A stretch of 64,000 nt of DNA from Prochlorococcus sp. AG-363-A16 (lineage in GTDB: Bacteria; Cyanobacteriota; Cyanobacteriia; PCC-6307; Cyanobiaceae), in NCBI GenBank assembly GCA_003280345.1, contig QCFB01000003.1, positions 31,268 to 95,267 of the forward strand. The letters run 5' to 3'. Each line of letters opens with the position of its first letter. The stretch's first letter is position 1. The notes below the pieces were generated by a model, which searched no databases, was not told the origin of the DNA, and saw nothing but the letters and a program-made list of their open reading frames with translations. A program made the translations under genes and the position numbers. Positions 27,397 through 36,060 of this stretch are shown in pieces.

Positions 27397-28440
27397 ATGA
27401 CAGCTACTGCTACTACACCCAAAATGAGAGGAGCTGGAAGAAATGAGCTTCCTCCTCACCTCGACGAAAACCTTCTAACCCCACGTTTTTATACAACTGA
27501 ATTCGACAAAGCAGCCAAAACAGATCTTGAGATAGCTCGAAAAGATTTTGAGGCCATGTTCAAGGAGATGGAAAACGACTACAACCTCAAGCACTTCGAC
27601 CGCAAAGCTTCTCTTGATCGACTGAATGAGCTTTCTCCTAAAGACAAATCAGTTTACGAGAGTTACCTAGTTCGCTCAGTCGTATCCGAATTTTCTGGAT
27701 TTTTACTATTTAAGGAAATATCTAATCGGTTTAAGAAAGCAGGCAGACAAGAACTAGGCCAGTTTTTTCAATTTTTGGCTAGAGATGAAGCCAGGCATGC
27801 TGGTTTCCTAGGCAGAGCGTTAAAAGCCGAAGGTATAAATGTTGACCTCCCAAACTTAGGCAACAAGCGAGCAGCGACATTTTTTCCTCTTAGTTGGGTT
27901 CTCTATTCGTTATACCTTTCTGAAAAAATTGGATATTGGCGTTACATATTGATTAATCGGCACCTAAAAGCGAATCCAGATAAGGCTTGTGCACCCTTGT
28001 TTGACTTCTTTGAACCTTGGTGTCAAGACGAAAACCGCCATGGAGACTGCATCAACTTAATGATGCGCTGCTGGCCAGGAATGACTAAAGGTTTCAGGGG
28101 AAAAATGCTTAGTCGTTTTTTCCTTTGGACCGTTTTCCTTACCCACACACTAACTGTTTGCGAGAGAGGAGATTTTTATGAAATGTTAGGCATAGACCCT
28201 GTGCTTTTTGATGAAGAGGTAATCATCCAAACAAATAACACTTCTCGAAACGCATTCCCTTGGGTTTATAAGTTTAATGATGGCAAGTTCCTCGAAATGC
28301 GAATTCAAATCTTAACTGCATTCCGCAAATGGAGAGATAGCTCTGGCTTTTCTAAACCATTAGCTCTAGGCAAATTCATCTCACTAATGCTTAAGCAATT
28401 TGCATTACCAATGGAAAAGACCAATGCTGTGCGTTATTGA
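27397..28440 (+). CDS. acsF: Mg-protoporphyrin IX monomethyl ester oxidative cyclase (aerobic)
   Basis: 347 aa, normal length. AcsF forms the isocyclic ring of chlorophyll using O2 and a di-iron centre. Family features: TPRFYTTEFDKAAKTDLEI, the EFSGFLLFKEI helix, and the paired iron-ligand motifs DEARHAGF and DENRHGDC (E-x-x-H type). ATG start. Its neighbours (ferredoxin downstream on the other strand, pcb genes further on) form a loose photosynthesis neighbourhood. Confidence 0.96.
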   Translation: MTATATTPKMRGAGRNELPPHLDENLLTPRFYTTEFDKAAKTDLEIARKDFEAMFKEMENDYNLKHFDRKASLDRLNELSPKDKSVYESYLVRSVVSEFSGFLLFKEISNRFKKAGRQELGQFFQFLARDEARHAGFLGRALKAEGINVDLPNLGNKRAATFFPLSWVLYSLYLSEKIGYWRYILINRHLKANPDKACAPLFDFFEPWCQDENRHGDCINLMMRCWPGMTKGFRGKMLSRFFLWTVFLTHTLTVCERGDFYEMLGIDPVLFDEEVIIQTNNTSRNAFPWVYKFNDGKFLEMRIQILTAFRKWRDSSGFSKPLALGKFISLMLKQFALPMEKTNAVRY

Positions 28441-28568
28441 TAAATAAATTTTCTTCTTTAGGTATAGTAAAAGTCGATTGATAACTAAATAAACCCGAAA
28501 TTAAGTCTATATGAATTAATATTTTTGAAGCAATTACTATATTTACTTGTTTAATTATATTTTCAAGT

Positions 28569-28943
28569 TTATATATCAAACGGACTACCTGCTTGAGCTT
28601 TTGCTTTTTCTAAGTATTTACCAAACTGCATTTCATAAACCTCGTCTTCATCCTGAGTCTCAAGCTCTAATGGGCCGATAGCCTTAGCAACACAAAGAAG
28701 ACCATAACCCAATGCCTGCATCTCTTTTGAAAGACCTATGCCATCATTTTGATCCATTTCACCAGACAAAACCTTGACCGCACAAGTTGTACAACAGCCA
28801 TTTCTACATGAAAAAGGCAGTTCCTCTCCATGCGACTCGAAGCAACGAAGGATGTATTCACCCTCTGGTACTTCAAAAGTTATTGTTCGGCCTACTTGCC
28901 GGTGATGGATAGTTACCTTATGAAGAGGTTTCATCTGATTCAC
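28569..28943 (-). CDS. [2Fe-2S] plant-type ferredoxin
   Basis: 124 aa. Cluster ligands C46, C51, C54 (SCRNGCCTTC, the C-x4-C-x2-C pattern) and C84 (GLLCVAKA). It has a short N-terminal and a longer acidic C-terminal extension compared with the ~97-aa PetF, so it is a divergent ferredoxin rather than the main photosynthetic one. It transfers single electrons; the partner is unknown, although its closeness to acsF (128 bp, convergent) invites the idea of feeding the cyclase. Confidence 0.9.
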   Translation of the reverse strand: MNQMKPLHKVTIHHRQVGRTITFEVPEGEYILRCFESHGEELPFSCRNGCCTTCAVKVLSGEMDQNDGIGLSKEMQALGYGLLCVAKAIGPLELETQDEDEVYEMQFGKYLEKAKAQAGSPFDI

Positions 28944-29025
28944 ATTGGAAAAAGTTGATTTTGTTTTTAGGTGTTTTCTTCTATTGAAATAGCTCTTTTA
29001 AAAAAGCCTAAGCGACCTTAAGCTC

Positions 29026-29358
29026 CTAATTACTTCCTACAACGCCTATATCCCTGTTAATTGGTCCAGGTGGAAGGGCCTTTGCATGTTCATGTAATTG
29101 ATTTACATCAAGTTGCGCAGTGCAGCTCTCACCTCCAAAACGAAGCTTGAGCCAATTGATGGATGTAGATTCTGCTGCAACTACCGCTTCAACATCTTGT
29201 CCAGGAAGTTCGAATTTCTCTACTAATTCTGGGGATAAGTACCAAAACGGAACATCGTCCCCTTTACGCTTTCTGCGTTCTAAAACTGTTTCACGTAACT
29301 GCCCATTCCCGCTGAGCTGGCCAACAGGGGCTAAAAGTGCATAAAGAGTCTCTGACAT
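29026..29358 (-). CDS. Conserved-type cyanobacterial protein of unknown function
   Basis: 110 aa, soluble, no TM. Begins MSETLYALLAPVGQLSGNGQ; contains PFWYLSPELVEKFELPGQDV and INWLKLRFGG. Strong codon structure and a compact fold suggest a real gene, but I recognise no domain. It is upstream of the ferredoxin on the same strand (82 bp). Confidence 0.8.
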   Translation of the reverse strand: MSETLYALLAPVGQLSGNGQLRETVLERRKRKGDDVPFWYLSPELVEKFELPGQDVEAVVAAESTSINWLKLRFGGESCTAQLDVNQLHEHAKALPPGPINRDIGVVGSN

Positions 29359-29534
29359 AGAGAAGAGGTCTGATTTAAATCCTCAAATACAAATTATAGT
29401 CAATTTAATGCTATATCAATCAAATTACTAGAAAGATAATTCCTACGTTGAAGCTATCGAAGGAGCCTAAAAAGTTTTTATTAATTCGAACTTGACTCAA
29501 AAGGGAAAAAAAATAGTAATGATGTTAAACAAAA

Positions 29535-29562
29535 AAAGGCGATGATTTAAATCACCGCCTTT
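29535..29562 (-). terminator. Terminator of the outer-membrane protein gene
   Basis: AAAGGCG / CGCCTTT outer stem with an inner ATGAT/ATCAC extension, flanked by T-runs on both strands; positioned 21 bp after the stop of the minus-strand porin-like gene. Confidence 0.8.
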
Positions 29563-29582
29563 CTTTTTGTTTATTGAGTGAA

Positions 29583-30254
29583 TCAGAAAAGGAGTCTTAT
29601 TCCAAGTTGACCTTTAACTGCGCTCATTCCATCAAAATCCTTATGACCTAAATAAGTATCAGAGACAATACTGTGGTAACTGACTTCACCAAAAAGATCA
29701 GTGTTATGCCACATAGGATATGAAAGACCTGTTTTGACTATCCAAGTTTGGGTGCTGTCTTCCTGTGGTCCAGTTTTTGGCTGAGATGTACCTGCATGAT
29801 GAACTGCGTCAGTACTCAAAGTGGAATACCCCCATCCGGCGCCAACGTAAGGGACAATCTGACCTCCTAGAAGTTCAGGCATGTCGTAATAAGCATTGAT
29901 CATGTATGAACTTGCGTTCACATTGTTAATGTCAAAATATGGATGGCTTGTATCTTCAAGCCAGAAAGAAGTTTGGCTATAAGAAATTTCAGTCCTTAGG
30001 TTCTCATTTACACGATAACCAAGTCCAATTTCACCATTTATGACGTTGTCTGTATCCAAACTTTTGTCTAGTGTTCCCGTTTCTTTGAAATTTATTTCAT
30101 CCATAGCTAAAGCTGAACCAGCGCCAATAGATGCATAGAAACCAGAGGAATCTTCACCTGCTTTAACTGGTGAAATATCAGCAAGGCCAGGAGTGGCAAT
30201 TGCAGAAAAAGCAAGTCCTGCTGCAAGCAAGGTTGACTTGAGATTAACGCCCAT
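29583..30254 (-). CDS. Outer-membrane beta-barrel protein
   Basis: About 223 aa from ATG 30254; an upstream in-frame start would put 21 residues ahead of the signal peptide. Signal peptide MGVNLKSTLLAAGLAFSAIA; mature chain is an OmpA/OmpW-like small barrel with alternating strands (GFYASIGAGSAL, GEIGLGYRVNENLRTEISYS, PYVGAGWGYST) ending QLGIRLLF, the terminal aromatic expected for BAM recognition. Probably an 8-strand surface protein; ligand unknown. The structured element at 30327 lies in its upstream region. Confidence 0.88.
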   Translation of the reverse strand: MGVNLKSTLLAAGLAFSAIATPGLADISPVKAGEDSSGFYASIGAGSALAMDEINFKETGTLDKSLDTDNVINGEIGLGYRVNENLRTEISYSQTSFWLEDTSHPYFDINNVNASSYMINAYYDMPELLGGQIVPYVGAGWGYSTLSTDAVHHAGTSQPKTGPQEDSTQTWIVKTGLSYPMWHNTDLFGEVSYHSIVSDTYLGHKDFDGMSAVKGQLGIRLLF

Positions 30255-30326
30255 TTTATGCAGAAAATGCAAATTTTTACTGAGTTTAAATGATATAGTC
30301 TTTCTAGCTGATATCAATTCGAAATT

Positions 30327-30387
30327 AACCGCTTCCTAGATTGGCATACGATCACGCAGTGAATGTGCGTGGGTCAGGCGGTTTTTT
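30327..30387. ncRNA. Structured element upstream of the barrel protein gene (candidate RNA)
   Basis: Outer stem AACCGC/GCGGTT (30327-30332 with 30378-30383) encloses hairpin CACGCA/TGCGTG (30353-30358 with 30366-30371), followed on the plus strand by TTTT. Read on plus it looks like the 3' end of a small RNA; read on minus it is a three-way-junction-like leader of the porin mRNA. It matches no riboswitch I know. Confidence 0.4.
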
Positions 30388-30466
30388 CTATTTCTTAAAT
30401 TAGAAGAAAAATATAAAGTATTAAAAAAGCATTAAAGTTATTTCAAGCTAAAAGAAAAAGTGTATT

Positions 30467-30604
30467 TTGAGCAGCGATTAGGCCAATCAAGACGCTATCC
30501 ATCTATTAGGCAAAGGCAAAGAATCTGAATTATTAGTTTTTTTCTTCAAAGCAACGCTCAAAGGAACTAGTAAAAATTTAAAAGCCCAGCTTTCTCAACA
30601 GTAG
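30467..30604 (+). pseudogene. Small gene interrupted by one in-frame TAG
   Basis: From TTG 30467 the frame reads LSSD, then TAG (30479-30481), then ANQDAIHLLGKGKESELLVF… to a stop at 30602-30604. Replacing the TAG by CAG gives a fluent ~45-aa protein. There is no other start downstream of the TAG in frame. Either a nonsense-mutated gene or read-through; low certainty. Confidence 0.35.
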
Positions 30605-30842
30605 GTTTTTTAATAGGTTATAGCAAAATATTGGCTAAGTTTAACTGATCTTGCTCCCACACTGTTTTACCAAAGTAATACTTACTTAAAATTCTCAAAC
30701 AAGCTTGAGTAGGTGAGGTAGTTCAATTTGTAGCTAATGGAGCTCGAAAACATTAAAGAATTTCTTTTTCGCACATAAGGTATTGATTTAATAAGTTTAA
30801 GTGTGATCCTTTGGGATGTATGCCTAATCAAAAAACAAATTT

Positions 30843-31103
30843 ATGGCTGCCTTCCCAAAAAACCTATTCAATCCAAATGGTTTCTTATCAAGCTATCTTT
30901 TAGATCTAATCAATAATGAAGGCCAAGCAAAAAATGAGGAAACGGCCTTAAGCCTCTCTACAAATGCCTCACAAGATATTTTGGAGTCGGAAGGAATTGA
31001 TAATGTCACAAGCGTTTCTGAAGCCAATGAAGAAACAACAGATGATCTAGAAAAATGCACTGTTCTAGAAATCAATCCTGATATTGAGCAAAATGCTGCC
31101 TAA
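30843..31103 (+). CDS. 86-aa acidic protein of unknown function
   Basis: ATG 30843. Start MAAFPKNLFNPNGFLSSYLL, then an acidic Ser/Thr/Glu-rich disordered region ending INPDIEQNAA. No domain recognised. Codon use is protein-like. Convergent with the first pcb gene. Confidence 0.6.
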   Translation: MAAFPKNLFNPNGFLSSYLLDLINNEGQAKNEETALSLSTNASQDILESEGIDNVTSVSEANEETTDDLEKCTVLEINPDIEQNAA

Positions 31104-31180
31104 GAGCAGATCTAGATCATGTTGAGGCCTCTCTAAGGTGTCTCTTTTAAAAAGCTCCCTAAATCTTTTCACTCAAAAAA

Positions 31181-31205
31181 AAGCCTTGTCTTAATGACAA
31201 GGCTT
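31181..31205 (-). terminator. Terminator of pcb (first copy)
   Basis: 10-bp perfect stem AAGCCTTGTC/GACAAGGCTT, 5-nt loop, with T-run on the minus strand. Sister terminators follow the other two pcb genes with nearly the same stem. Confidence 0.93.
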
Positions 31206-31270
31206 AAATAATTTAATCGACTTTGAAAGTAGGGCTAAATCAAATAAATGTTTAGACCTCTTTCTAATCC

Positions 31271-32320
31271 TTAGGAAGGATTCAAGTTTGCAAGGGTTTG
31301 GGGTATACGTCTGAAATCAAAGCCCGCTGCACGAAGTGCATGCCATAAATGACCTTGAATGCAGAAGAAGCCAAAGTAATACTGAACATTGACTAGAGCT
31401 GCACGAGTTGTGTGGCCCAAAAAGTACTTGCAATCTGATATATCGCCAGTATCAACCCAATAAGGAGAAATACCAAACTTCAATGATAGGGGTTCTCCAT
31501 ACCACTCGATTGGATAAACCGTAGTGTTTTGAGAAGCCCAGAAAGCTACAAGAATTCCCATCCAACCTAAGCCAGCAAGAGACCAAGAAAGAACAGCCTC
31601 TGCAGAAAGAAGGCCTGAGCCTTTGAATTTGGTGTACTCACCAATTTGCCTAGTTGCAATATGGAAAGCTCCACCACTGATCTGTAGGAAAGCCAAGAAT
31701 GCATGACCACTCATGACATCCTCAAGATTGTCAATGGTTAGAAAATCAAATTGATGGCCTAAAAGCATCCCAAAATCGCCATATCCAGGGAAAACTGTTC
31801 TTACAGCTCCTATAGCTGGGTCGTAGATTCCATGGACTCTGGCCCATTCAACGAACCAGATATTCGCGACACCAAGGAAGATCAAATGATGGCCAAGGAT
31901 AAAAGTCAGATTGTCTGGGTTATCCCATTCCAATTTGAACTTTTTAGTTTGAGGGATAGGGCCACCTTCAAGATCTCCATCAAAAAGAAGAGAGTGCAAT
32001 AAGCCAGCTCCCCCATAGACCATTGAAAAGATCAAGTGGAAAATGGCAATTGTTGAAACTCCAACACCTGTCCACACACCAGCTTCATCAAATCCAATTC
32101 CTAAAGAAGCCAAATGGGATAGGTATATCGAGCTCTGATGCCCCATTGACACCGAGGGGTCAAAGCGTGCTAGCTCCCAAAGGCAGCTTGCACCAGTTGC
32201 GAAGCAAATCAATCCTGTATGCGCAACATGCGAGCCAATGAAACGGCCCGCTCTATTGGTCACCACAGAATTACCAACCCACCACCCATAGGTGACGTCT
32301 GGGTTTCCGTAGGTCTGCAT
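31271..32320 (-). CDS. pcb: Pcb chlorophyll a/b-binding light-harvesting protein (copy 1)
   Basis: 349 aa from ATG 32320 (MQTYGNPDVTYGWWVGNSVV); the longer frame to 32365 runs into the conserved leader. Six-TM CP43-like antenna protein of the Pcb/IsiA family that binds divinyl chlorophylls and delivers energy to the photosystems. Family marks: GRFIGSHVAHTGLICFA, LGHHLIFLGVANIWFVEW, the VYPIEWYGEPLSLKFGISPYW loop, and FFCIQGHLWHALRAAGFDFR. It lacks the large lumenal loop of true CP43. Encoded as a stand-alone unit with its own leader and terminator. Confidence 0.97.
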   Translation of the reverse strand: MQTYGNPDVTYGWWVGNSVVTNRAGRFIGSHVAHTGLICFATGASCLWELARFDPSVSMGHQSSIYLSHLASLGIGFDEAGVWTGVGVSTIAIFHLIFSMVYGGAGLLHSLLFDGDLEGGPIPQTKKFKLEWDNPDNLTFILGHHLIFLGVANIWFVEWARVHGIYDPAIGAVRTVFPGYGDFGMLLGHQFDFLTIDNLEDVMSGHAFLAFLQISGGAFHIATRQIGEYTKFKGSGLLSAEAVLSWSLAGLGWMGILVAFWASQNTTVYPIEWYGEPLSLKFGISPYWVDTGDISDCKYFLGHTTRAALVNVQYYFGFFCIQGHLWHALRAAGFDFRRIPQTLANLNPS

Positions 32321-32411
32321 AATTAAGAGTTCAAGACGGTAATACGCTTCGAAGACTACACTCAACTGGAGCTGGAACGGTTAAGCAGTTCAGCATCCGT
32401 AAAAGTCTGCG
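32321..32411 (-). promoter_or_regulatory. Conserved pcb leader/promoter region, copy 1
   Basis: Shares blocks with the other two pcb upstream regions: on the plus strand CTTCGAAGACTACACTCA about 30 nt from the ATG and CAGCATCCGTAAAA about 70 nt out, with a variable stretch between. No Shine-Dalgarno is seen. Likely a common 5' UTR and core promoter giving shared regulation. Confidence 0.75.
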
Positions 32412-32592
32412 GTATTTGAGAATTGCCAAAGTTCATATTTTTCCAAAAGAAAAAGGTCTTTAGAAATTTTTTTTGCCTTTTTTTCGATAAATAAAAGTCA
32501 AGAAGGATCCATCATTGCCATAGGTCCAAAGAAGAGGTTGCTACTGAAGTTTGGAAATAATTTTCAAGATGATTCAAAAATAAAAGAAAAAA

Positions 32593-32617
32593 AAGCCTCG
32601 TCACAATGACGAGGCTT
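32593..32617 (-). terminator. Terminator of pcb (second copy)
   Basis: 10-bp stem AAGCCTCGTC/GACGAGGCTT, loop ACAAT, T-run on the minus strand. Confidence 0.93.
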
Positions 32618-32669
32618 TCAAACTGACTAAAAGGATCTCTTCAAAATAGTTGAATGAGCTTACCTTAAT

Positions 32670-33761
32670 TCAGTTCTTACCAGCATTTACGGCTGTATTG
32701 TCGAGATTCCCTACAGCATTAAGAATGCTCTTGAAGTCGAAGCCCAAAGCACGAACTGCATGCCATAGATGACCTTGGATAAAGAAGAATCCTAGGTAGT
32801 AGTGAACATTGGTCAACCAAGCACGTGAAGTGTGGCCGAGAGGTGCTCCATCAATAGAAGGAACTGTATCTATCCAATAAGGAGAAATACCAAATTTAAG
32901 CGACAAAGTTTCTCCATACCATTCAGTTGGATAAACCGTTGTGTTGGTTGCACACCAGAAAGCAGCAATGATTGCCATCCAGCCAATGCCTGCTAGTGAC
33001 CAAGACAAAATGGCCTCAGCAGAAAGGACCTCTGAGCCTTTGAATTTGGTGTATTCACCAATTTGTTTCGTTGCAATGTGGAAGGCACCACCAACAATCT
33101 GATAAAAGGCCAAGAATGCGTGCCCACCCATGACATCTTCTAGGCTGTCAATAGAGAGGAAATCAAACTGATGGTTCCAAACCATTGAAACATCAAGGTT
33201 ATATGGAACTTGGCGTACAGCACCAATGGCTGCGTCATAGATACCGTGATTAGCTGCCCATTCGACAAACCAGATGTTTGCAACACCTAAGAAAATCAAA
33301 TGATGGCCAAGAATGAAAGTCTGGTTATCGGGGTTATCCCATTCCAGCTTGAACCTTGCAGCTTGACGATGTTCTGGACGATCATCAGCAAAAAGGCCTG
33401 AGCTGTTCTGTGTGTCTTCGCTGAAAACAACGGAGTGCAATAGTCCAGCTCCTGCATAGACCATTGAGCAGATCAAGTGGAAAATACCTATAAAGGCAAC
33501 CCCTACTCCTGTCCAAACTCCAGCTTCATCGAAGCCAAGACCGATAGACGCTAAATGGGGAATGCTGACCATCCCCTGATATCCCATTGGGACAGAGGGG
33601 TCAAAGCGGGCAAGTTCCCAAAGGGTGTTTGCACCAGCGGCGAAGCAAATTAATCCTGTATGCGCAACATGCGAGCCAATGAAACGACCTGACTTGCTGG
33701 TTACCACAGAATTACCAACCCACCACCCATAGGTGAGGTCTGGATTTCCATAGCTCTGCAT
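32670..33761 (-). CDS. pcb: Pcb chlorophyll a/b-binding light-harvesting protein (copy 2)
   Basis: 363 aa, ATG 33761 (MQSYGNPDLTYGWWVGNSVV). Same six-helix antenna fold as its neighbours. It is distinguished by an insertion in the loop before RFKLEWDNPDNQTF (SEDTQNSSGLFADDRPEHRQ region) and a C-terminal extension ending NTAVNAGKN. Which photosystem it serves cannot be read from sequence alone. Confidence 0.97.
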   Translation of the reverse strand: MQSYGNPDLTYGWWVGNSVVTSKSGRFIGSHVAHTGLICFAAGANTLWELARFDPSVPMGYQGMVSIPHLASIGLGFDEAGVWTGVGVAFIGIFHLICSMVYAGAGLLHSVVFSEDTQNSSGLFADDRPEHRQAARFKLEWDNPDNQTFILGHHLIFLGVANIWFVEWAANHGIYDAAIGAVRQVPYNLDVSMVWNHQFDFLSIDSLEDVMGGHAFLAFYQIVGGAFHIATKQIGEYTKFKGSEVLSAEAILSWSLAGIGWMAIIAAFWCATNTTVYPTEWYGETLSLKFGISPYWIDTVPSIDGAPLGHTSRAWLTNVHYYLGFFFIQGHLWHAVRALGFDFKSILNAVGNLDNTAVNAGKN

Positions 33762-33855
33762 AATTTTAAGAGTTCAAGGCGGAAATACGCTTCGAAGACT
33801 ACACTCAAAAGTAGCTCGCTGTGCAAGGCGATTCAGTATCCGTAAAGGTCTACGG
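33762..33855 (-). promoter_or_regulatory. Conserved pcb leader/promoter region, copy 2
   Basis: Contains the same TACGCTTCGAAGACTACACT and (plus strand) CAGTATCCGTAAAGGTCTAC blocks at matching distances from the ATG. Confidence 0.75.
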
Positions 33856-34082
33856 CATAAGGGTTTTAACCGCCGCGGCCAGGATCCTTTATCTAATGGT
33901 CCAAACAGGCCTTGCTATAAAGCTCTTATTACCTCTGCCTGACTGGGTTTTTAGATTGTTGTAGGCCTTCGAGATCAATCAAAAAAACCACGTTGACTCA
34001 CCACAAGTCACTTGTTTATTGAAATACTTTTGCTCAAAATATATTTCTATACAAGTAGCAGTCAATGAAAAAAAAGAAAAAA

Positions 34083-34107
34083 AAGCCTCGTCGTTATGAC
34101 GAGGCTT
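34083..34107 (-). terminator. Terminator of pcb (third copy)
   Basis: 10-bp stem AAGCCTCGTC/GACGAGGCTT, loop GTTAT, T-run on the minus strand; same stem as copy 2. Confidence 0.93.
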
Positions 34108-34160
34108 GAATCTCTAATTTCAAAGTGTCTCTAGAAACCTAATTTTAGAGAATTCAAAAA

Positions 34161-35246
34161 TCAGTTAGGAAGAGTCACTGTTGCAGTGTCCTTGTTACCT
34201 ATAGCAGAAGCTACCTTCTTGAAGTCAAACCCTAAAGCTCGCAAAGCATGCCAGAGATGACCCTGAATATAGAAGAATCCAAGGTAATAGTGGACATTCG
34301 TCAAAGCTGCACGTGTGGTATGACCAAAGAATGCTGTTCCATCAGAAAGATCGCCTGTATCAATCCAATATGGAGAAATAGCAAACTTCAAAGTAAGAGG
34401 CTCTCCATAAAAAGCTTCTGGATAAACAGTGGTGTTGGAAGCACACCAGAAAGCAGCAACTATTGCCATCCAGCCAATACCGGCTAGTGACCAAGAAAGA
34501 ACTGCTTCTGCAGATAACAATTCAGCACCTTTAAATTTGCTGAATTCACCAAGCCGTTTGTCTTCCCAAGGAGTGGATCCTGCTATTACGTGGAAAGCAC
34601 CGCCAGTGATCTCAGCGAAAGCCAAGAAAGCATGGCCACCCATGACGTCTTCAAGGCTATCTATTGAAAGGAAATCAAACTGACGTTGCCAAATCATCGA
34701 AAGGTCAAGGTTGTAATTAACCTGTCGAACAGCATCTATGGAAGGGTCATAAATGCCATGTACTCTTGCCCACTCAACGAACCAAGCGCAGGCAACACCA
34801 AAAAAGATCAGATGATGGCCAAGAATGAAAGTCTGGTTATCAGGGTTATCCCACTCGAGTTTGAACTTTCTAGCTTGAAGGACTTGACTTTTCTGCATGT
34901 CCTCATCAAAAAGGACGGCATGCAATAGTCCACCTCCTCCATAGACCATGGAGAAGACCAAGTGGAGAATACCTATTGTTGCAACACCGGCACCTGTCCA
35001 AGCTCCAGCTTCATCGAAACCAATGCCGATTGAAGCCAAGTGAGAAAGGTATAAGGAGCTCTGATGCCCCATTGGCACCGATTGATCAAAACGAGCAAGC
35101 TCCCAAAGGGTGTTTGCACCAGCCGCGAAGCAAATCAATCCTGTATGCGCAGCATGCGAGGAAATGAATCGACCGGAACGGTTGGTCACCACAGAATTAC
35201 CAGCCCACCACCCATAGGTGGGGTTTGGATTTCCATAGGTTTGCAT
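34161..35246 (-). CDS. pcb: Pcb chlorophyll a/b-binding light-harvesting protein (copy 3)
   Basis: 361 aa, ATG 35246 (MQTYGNPNPTYGWWAGNSVV). Same family and helix pattern. It differs by an insertion HVIAGSTPWEDKRLGEFSKF in the fourth-fifth helix loop where the other copies have HIATKQIGEYTKF. Multiple divergent pcb copies are a feature of low-light Prochlorococcus. Confidence 0.97.
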   Translation of the reverse strand: MQTYGNPNPTYGWWAGNSVVTNRSGRFISSHAAHTGLICFAAGANTLWELARFDQSVPMGHQSSLYLSHLASIGIGFDEAGAWTGAGVATIGILHLVFSMVYGGGGLLHAVLFDEDMQKSQVLQARKFKLEWDNPDNQTFILGHHLIFFGVACAWFVEWARVHGIYDPSIDAVRQVNYNLDLSMIWQRQFDFLSIDSLEDVMGGHAFLAFAEITGGAFHVIAGSTPWEDKRLGEFSKFKGAELLSAEAVLSWSLAGIGWMAIVAAFWCASNTTVYPEAFYGEPLTLKFAISPYWIDTGDLSDGTAFFGHTTRAALTNVHYYLGFFYIQGHLWHALRALGFDFKKVASAIGNKDTATVTLPN

Positions 35247-35338
35247 AATTTAAGAGTGCTAGGCGGTAATAACCTTTGAAGACTACACTCATCTGCGGCT
35301 TGCAAGACGACCCAGTTCAGCATCCGTAAAATCACTGC
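35247..35338 (-). promoter_or_regulatory. Conserved pcb leader/promoter region, copy 3
   Basis: Contains TTGAAGACTACACTCA and CAGCATCCGTAAAA (plus strand) at the same distances as copies 1 and 2; the most divergent of the three. Confidence 0.72.
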
Positions 35339-35888
35339 TAAATAAGGGGTTTTTTCTTAAAAGTAATTGGAAGTTTCTTCTAAGGGTATTTGCTAGCTAC
35401 ATAATTTTCCCGTATTACTAGACCCTGACAGGGTTTCTGGAAATTCATCTGTAAACTGCAGCAACAAAAAAACTTTCGCGAAACAACTGCTGATTACATG
35501 CAAGTCCGTTGCAGTGCAATAGGTCTAGCTACAATTACTTTCATTATTAAAGGCCATTTAAGTGTGTTTCTAATATATATAGAAGCCAAGAGGGATTGGT
35601 ATCAAAGAAAAGAGTCCTTTAAGAATATTGGTCACAAGGCGAGTTTTTCGAGCCCTCAAGGCGCTAAAACAAGATTTGATAATTACAAAAAAAGTTAGAC
35701 AACGTTAGATAGGGTCACACTCAATTTAAGAATCTTGTTGAGCAAATTCTTGCCCCATCACAAAGTTCAAACCTCCTTTGGACCTATAACTCAAAATTGA
35801 CAAAGTCATTTGATAAAAATTTTGCCTAAGAGGGCTAGAAAAAGCTAAGAGAAAATTTAGACATTTATACAAGCTGCACTTACTTGAG
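35339..35888. other. Spacer upstream of the third pcb gene
   Basis: About 550 bp. A 66-codon frame at 35498-35698 (+) has no recognisable features and I do not support it. The stretch probably holds promoters for the divergent pcb and 35986 genes. Confidence 0.45.
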
Positions 35889-36060
35889 TTTTCAAGATGC
35901 AACAGAGACTCCCTTGACGAACCACTTCTCGTTTATATATGTCTGACTATCACAAAACAGGGCTTTCAAAGAGCCTCTTTTATTGATGATTGACTTAAAC
36001 CACATCATTGATTTCGCCACACAACTACCTCATCCATCTGATATCGGATTAGTCAAACCC
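35889..36060 (+). repeat. 172-bp duplication, copy 2 (promoter, leader, 5' coding)
   Basis: Partner of 22805-22976, same orientation, about 96% identical. Ends abruptly at codon 25 of the gene at 35986. Confidence 0.93.
35914..35941 (+). promoter_or_regulatory. Putative sigma70-type promoter of the 35986 gene
   Basis: -35 TTGACG, 16-bp spacer, -10 TATATG, about 45 bp before the ATG. A small hairpin (GGGCTTTCAAAGAGCC) lies in the leader just before the start codon in both copies. Confidence 0.55.

Noticed and set aside
30327..30387. Idea that the element is a glutamine (glnA/Downstream-peptide) riboswitch
   Set aside because: The conserved GGACGGAAGUAGG-like core of that family is not present.
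35498..35698. 66-codon plus-strand frame upstream of the third pcb gene
   Set aside because: No family features or ribosome-binding site; probably chance in a promoter region.
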